A DNA stretch of 64,000 nucleotides from Phocaeicola faecium (GTDB lineage Bacteria; Bacteroidota; Bacteroidia; Bacteroidales; Bacteroidaceae). Positions 60,708 through 64,000 of the stretch are shown here, piece by piece; positions within the stretch are counted from its first letter, which is position 1, and every line of letters begins with the position of its first letter. The DNA is taken from positions 1 through 64,000 of the forward strand of contig NZ_JACSPQ010000053.1 of the NCBI RefSeq assembly GCF_014837055.1. Direction: 5' to 3'. The notes beneath the pieces were generated by a model. It was not told the origin of the DNA. It saw only the letters and a list, made by a program, of their open reading frames with translations, and did no database searches. The position numbers and the translations under genes are program-made.

Positions 60708-61827
60708 GTTTGTCTTTATAGTTTAATGCCAACTTATAGACTTCGGCGGCAATGACGTCTGCCGAATCTCTGAAAGCCAGCTTAGCAATGTTCGTACTCA
60801 AATTTTTTAATGTTTCGGGCTGGTTGACCGCTTTTACGGCTTCGTCGAGCAACTTGTCGGCAGCCTCACTGTCTTTTACGTAAAGGGCGGCATCCTTGTT
60901 TACCAGCGCCAGCGCGTTTTTTGTCTGATGGTCTTCTGCCACATTGGGCGAAGGAACCAAGATTACCGGTTTTTCCAACAGGCAGAGTTCCGAAATCGAA
61001 CCGGCTCCTGCGCGGCTGATTACCAAATCGGCGGCACGGTAAGCCGTAGCCATGTCTGCAATAAAGTCTGTTACGTAAAGCATGGGCAGTTCGCCGGCCT
61101 GTCTCACTGCTGCTTTAGCCTCATCAATATAAAATTTACCCGTTTGCCAGATAAACTGTACACCGGATGCTTTTATTTTCTCCAGTCCTTGCATTACACA
61201 GCGGTTGATGGTACGTGCCCCCAAACTCCCCCCGATAATCAATACGGTTTTCTTTGTGGTATCAAGCCCAAACGAACGGACAGCTTCTTCACGGCTTAGT
61301 TTTGTGTCGAGCAGATTCTGCCGGACGGGATTACCTGTCAAGATGATTTTATTTTTATCGAAAAAACGCTCCATGCCTTCGTAAGCCACACAAATCTTGG
61401 CGGCTTGCTTAGCCAGTAGTTTATTTGTAACACCTGCATACGAGTTTTGTTCTTGCAGCAAGGTAGGGATTCCCATGCTTCCTGCCACTTTCAGCGTAGG
61501 ACCGCTGGCATATCCTCCCACGCCCACGGCTGCATGTGGCTTGAAATCTTTGATTATCTTACGAGCTTTCAGTTGGCTGCGCACCAATTTAACCAACACA
61601 CCGATATTCTTCAACAAATGTTTCCGGTCGAATCCGGCTACCGGAAGTCCGATAATCCGATATCCGGCGGCTGGAACGCGCTGCATCTCCATGCGCCCCT
61701 CGGCACCCACAAACAGTATTTCCGTATCAGGGTGTTGCTTCTTCAAGGCGTTGGCAATGGATACAGCCGGGAATATATGTCCTCCCGTTCCTCCTCCGCT
61801 GATAATTATGCGCACATTTTTTTCCAT
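60697..61827 (-). CDS. murG: UDP-GlcNAc:lipid I N-acetylglucosaminyltransferase MurG
   Basis: 376-residue GT28 glycosyltransferase making lipid II on the inner face of the membrane. GGGTGGHIFPAVSIA and GVGGYASGPTLKVA bind the acceptor side; IIGGSLGARTIN and ISRAGAGSISELCLLEKPVI bind UDP-GlcNAc. It starts the operon here, because a promoter lies directly upstream and the usual upstream neighbours ftsW and murD are absent. Confidence 0.97.
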   Translation of the reverse strand: MEKNVRIIISGGGTGGHIFPAVSIANALKKQHPDTEILFVGAEGRMEMQRVPAAGYRIIGLPVAGFDRKHLLKNIGVLVKLVRSQLKARKIIKDFKPHAAVGVGGYASGPTLKVAGSMGIPTLLQEQNSYAGVTNKLLAKQAAKICVAYEGMERFFDKNKIILTGNPVRQNLLDTKLSREEAVRSFGLDTTKKTVLIIGGSLGARTINRCVMQGLEKIKASGVQFIWQTGKFYIDEAKAAVRQAGELPMLYVTDFIADMATAYRAADLVISRAGAGSISELCLLEKPVILVPSPNVAEDHQTKNALALVNKDAALYVKDSEAADKLLDEAVKAVNQPETLKNLSTNIAKLAFRDSADVIAAEVYKLALNYKDKHER

Positions 61828-61842
61828 CTTTTACTTTTTTTG

Positions 61843-61850
61843 CAAAGGTA
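61843..61850 (-). promoter_or_regulatory. -7 box of the murG operon
   Basis: Minus-strand TACCTTTG, 16 bp before the start codon, giving a very short leader. Confidence 0.7.
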
Positions 61851-62287
61851 AAAATAAACTTCTAAATTGGTTAATTAAGAGGCAGTTTTAATTTTCCAAT
61901 AAAGCGTCTTGTCATACTTTTTCCAGCTCTCCGACACACGGCAGGTATTATCTTGGTATACGGACCGGATTTTTTACGTTCGTACCGGCATGTCCGACTG
62001 TGAACCGTTGTATTTCCCTCATACACAGTGCGGCCCTATTTTGCCGGAAGCATAAAAAAACGCTACCCGTAAAACCAGTCTGTTCTATGGGTAGCGTCGG
62101 GCAATTCTACCGCAAGGAATGAGCAACGCTAACGTTAGTTTTTCCCGACGCATGAATTGGAAGATTTTCTGTCTGTTCTTTCACCGGACGGAAAGATGCT
62201 AACGGGTTTGATAAGTTAAAATATTTTTACCGGAAAGGTCGCGGTACAGGTTGCAAAGTCATCCCTCGGAAAGGCGGACGGGAACGG
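61851..62287. other. Gap between murG and ybeY
   Basis: About 440 bp with no convincing gene on either strand; several short frames are interrupted. It contains repeat copy C at 62058-62145. Confidence 0.6.
62058..62145 (+). repeat. Dispersed four-block intergenic repeat, copy C
   Basis: CTACCC at 62063, CTATGGGTAG at 62085, AATTCTACCGC at 62103 and AACGCTAACGTTAG at 62125. The spacing of block starts is 22-18-22, as in copies A and B; linkers between blocks differ. A T-run follows the last block. Confidence 0.85.
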
Positions 62288-62707
62288 TCATGAAACACGC
62301 ATCCCAAGCGCCTTGTTCTCGGCAGCCTCCATGATTTCACGCTCGCCCGGCCCCTTGTCATTGATGCCGCAAAGGTGAAGGATGCCGTGGATGATAACGC
62401 GATGCAACTCCGTATCGTACTCCGCGCCAAACTGCTCGGCATTGGTACGAACGGTGTCAAGACTGATGAAAAGGTCGCCCGCAATGCGGTTTCCCTCGCA
62501 GTAATCAAACGTAATGATATCCGTGTAGTAATCGTGTTGCAGGTACTGGCGGTTCACTTCCAATATCTTTTCGTCGGAACAGAAAATGTAAGCGATTTCG
62601 CCCACACGTTTTCCGTACGTTGCAGCCACGGCTTTAATCCATGCCGTAGTTTCACTTTGATTGATGGCAGGCATTTCCACGCCCTCGGTCTGATAAGTAA
62701 TCATCAT
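62288..62707 (-). CDS. ybeY: Endoribonuclease YbeY (16S rRNA maturation)
   Basis: 139 residues. YbeY is a metal-dependent RNase for rRNA processing. VNRQYLQHDYYTDIITFDY and AGDLFISLDTV are typical, and the metal site HGILHLCG provides His107 and His111. The third metal ligand, normally His ten residues after the second Gly-less position (HGxxHxxGxxH), is Asp117 here (GIND). This seems usual in Bacteroidetes. 9 bp after the SpmA/B gene, same operon. Confidence 0.92.
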   Translation of the reverse strand: MMITYQTEGVEMPAINQSETTAWIKAVAATYGKRVGEIAYIFCSDEKILEVNRQYLQHDYYTDIITFDYCEGNRIAGDLFISLDTVRTNAEQFGAEYDTELHRVIIHGILHLCGINDKGPGEREIMEAAENKALGMRVS

Positions 62708-62716
62708 ATATTCAGA

Positions 62717-63949
62717 TTAATGAAAAAACATGTAACAGATGAAAATAGCCGCAATAACCCCGGCAAGGTCGGCAAGTAACCCGCACGAAACGGCATGGCG
62801 CGTACGCACGACGCCTACACTGCCGAAATAAACGGCAAGAATGTAAAAAGTAGTATCGGTGGCTCCCTGAAAGATACATGCCAGTCGCCCCACAAACGAA
62901 TCTGCACCATACGTACTCATGGCATCTACCATCAGCCCGCGCGCCCCGCTTCCGCTCAGCGGTTTCATCAGTGCAGTAGGCAGCGCACCCACAAAATCAC
63001 TATCCATCCCGCACCACTCAACCAGCCGGGCTATACCTTGTGTCAGATAATCCATGCACCCCGACGCGCGAAACACTCCGATAGCCACAAGGATTGCCAC
63101 CAGATAGGGAATGATGCGGACGGCAGTAGAAAAGCCCTCCTTCGCCCCTTCGATAAACGCATCGTAAACGTTGATTTTTTTTCTGACTCCTGCCAGAATA
63201 AATCCAATGATAATCGTGAAAAGCAACACGTTGGCGGTTGTGGTAGAATAAACATCTATTTGCTCGCGCGGCAGCGTGCTGAAAAAATAAATCAAAAGAG
63301 CGATAAACAGACTCGCCCCGCCTAAAAACAGAAGGACGGTACGGTTAAACAAGTTGATGCGCTGGTACAGACTGACTGCAACAATGCCTGCCAGCGTGGA
63401 AAAGAATGTGGCAAGCAGGATAGGAACAAATACATCCGTGGGTTGAGCCGCCCCCAACTGTGCACGGTAAACCATGATGCTGATAGGAATCAGCGTGAGC
63501 CCTGAAGTATTCAGCACCAAAAACATTATCATCGGATTACTTGCCGTATCTTTGCGCGGATTAAGAGCTTGCAGCCCTTCCATCGCTTTCAGCCCCAACG
63601 GTGTGGCAGCATTGTCCAGCCCCAACATGTTGGCAGCAAGATTCATAAAGATACTTCCCGTAACGGGATGCCCTTTCGGGATGTCGGGGAAAAGTTTGGA
63701 GAATAACGGGCTCAGCATACGCGACAGCCAGTTCACCACTCCTCCCAGTTCGCCTATCTTCATAATACCCATCCAGAGCGACAGTACCCCCGTCAGTCCC
63801 AATGAGATTTCAAACGCCGTTTTCGACGATTCGAACGTAGAGTTGATAATAGTCGGAAATACTTCCGTATCACCCAAACATACCAATCGCACCAGCGCCA
63901 CTATAAAGGCAAGGGCGAAAAAAGCTATCCAAATGTAATTCAATACCAT
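62717..63949 (-). CDS. Fused SpmA/SpmB nucleoside recognition (Gate) membrane protein
   Basis: 410 residues with two Gate domains. The N-terminal SpmA-like half has FESSKTAFEISLGLTGVLSL and NLAANMLGLDNAATPLGLKA; the C-terminal SpmB-like half has FIEGAKEGFSTAVRIIPYLV and PLSGSGARGLMVDAMSTYG. About eight or more membrane helices. In Bacillus the two proteins are separate and act in spore dehydration; in non-sporing Bacteroides the fused form's role is unknown, perhaps solute transport. Ahead of ybeY. Confidence 0.9.
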   Translation of the reverse strand: MVLNYIWIAFFALAFIVALVRLVCLGDTEVFPTIINSTFESSKTAFEISLGLTGVLSLWMGIMKIGELGGVVNWLSRMLSPLFSKLFPDIPKGHPVTGSIFMNLAANMLGLDNAATPLGLKAMEGLQALNPRKDTASNPMIMFLVLNTSGLTLIPISIMVYRAQLGAAQPTDVFVPILLATFFSTLAGIVAVSLYQRINLFNRTVLLFLGGASLFIALLIYFFSTLPREQIDVYSTTTANVLLFTIIIGFILAGVRKKINVYDAFIEGAKEGFSTAVRIIPYLVAILVAIGVFRASGCMDYLTQGIARLVEWCGMDSDFVGALPTALMKPLSGSGARGLMVDAMSTYGADSFVGRLACIFQGATDTTFYILAVYFGSVGVVRTRHAVSCGLLADLAGVIAAIFICYMFFH

Positions 63950-63969
63950 GTGTTATGTTACTTTGTCCG

Positions 63970-63977
63970 CAAAAGTA
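63970..63977 (-). promoter_or_regulatory. -7 box of the SpmA/B-ybeY operon
   Basis: Minus-strand TACTTTTG, 21 bp before the start codon; the -33 box would fall near the end of the window. Confidence 0.6.
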
Positions 63978-64000
63978 AAGATTTTATCGGTTAGTTTTAT

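Noticed and set aside
1..64000. CRISPR array
   Set aside because: No regularly spaced identical repeats with unique spacers; the 22-bp repeat at 52561 has no spacers and no cas genes are present.

Overview
The window comes from a chromosome of the Bacteroidaceae (Bacteroides/Phocaeicola type). Many genes are preceded by the family-specific promoter: a -7 box TAnnTTTG, often with a TTTG or TTG about 18-21 bp upstream. Ribosome sites are weak and A-rich. The repertoire also fits: a hybrid two-component regulator, a TonB-receptor-type outer membrane protein, a fused SpmA/SpmB protein, and the murG-murC-ftsQ-ftsA-ftsZ gene order. I cannot name the species.

Layout. 1-638: 3' end of an IS66-type insertion sequence. 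949-2016: a membrane-anchored protein whose HNH nuclease motif is split by an insert. 2197-5501: a CoA-transferase, miaB and a PspC protein. 5896-5968: tRNA-Phe. 6055-14233: an accessory island next to that tRNA, with a transposase remnant, a small HTH regulator overlapping a 1642-residue single-chain restriction-modification enzyme (type ISP architecture), a DUF2971 protein, a Schlafen/AlbA_2 protein and a 55-codon acidic ORF. 14397-31743: ordinary chromosome with a flavodoxin-fold oxidoreductase, tRNA-Gln, a tricorn-like protease, two MFS exporters, an iron-type alcohol dehydrogenase, a thioesterase, metY, a membrane MutS homologue, an orphan hybrid sensor/regulator and a secreted protein.

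31864-42926: an 11.06 kb integrative and mobilizable element of NBU type inserted in the 3' end of tRNA-Leu(CAA). It is bounded by a perfect 14-bp repeat of the tRNA end. From left to right it carries a tyrosine integrase, a DUF1016/PDDEXK nuclease, a Kup potassium transporter as apparent cargo, a membrane coiled-coil protein, a relaxase, an accessory mobilization protein, a candidate oriT, a primase, a RepA-like ATPase, an excisionase-type HTH protein and an unknown protein. A 28-bp sequence repeated inside both ends looks like a recombinase arm site. The element also brings its own terminator to sit behind the tRNA.

43321-49956: a compact operon topA-aroK-speA-argB, then an ECF sigma factor and a probable membrane partner. 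50114-52328: small minus-strand genes (DUF4491, Lrp regulator, unknown, rdgB, HTH protein). 52789-55105: a TonB-receptor-like gene broken by two single-base frameshifts. 55207-61827: cell division and cell wall operon murG-murC-ftsQ-ftsA-ftsZ-yqeY, cut off from the usual upstream dcw genes. 62288-63949: ybeY and a fused SpmA/SpmB protein.

A previously unnamed-looking dispersed repeat occurs three times in gaps (5618-5705, 25388-25478 inverted, 62058-62145). Its four conserved blocks are held at exactly 22-18-22 bp spacing and form two hairpins. The best candidates for something new are this repeat, the restriction island with its uncharacterised partners, the split HNH membrane protein, and the Kup-carrying element with its terminator swap.
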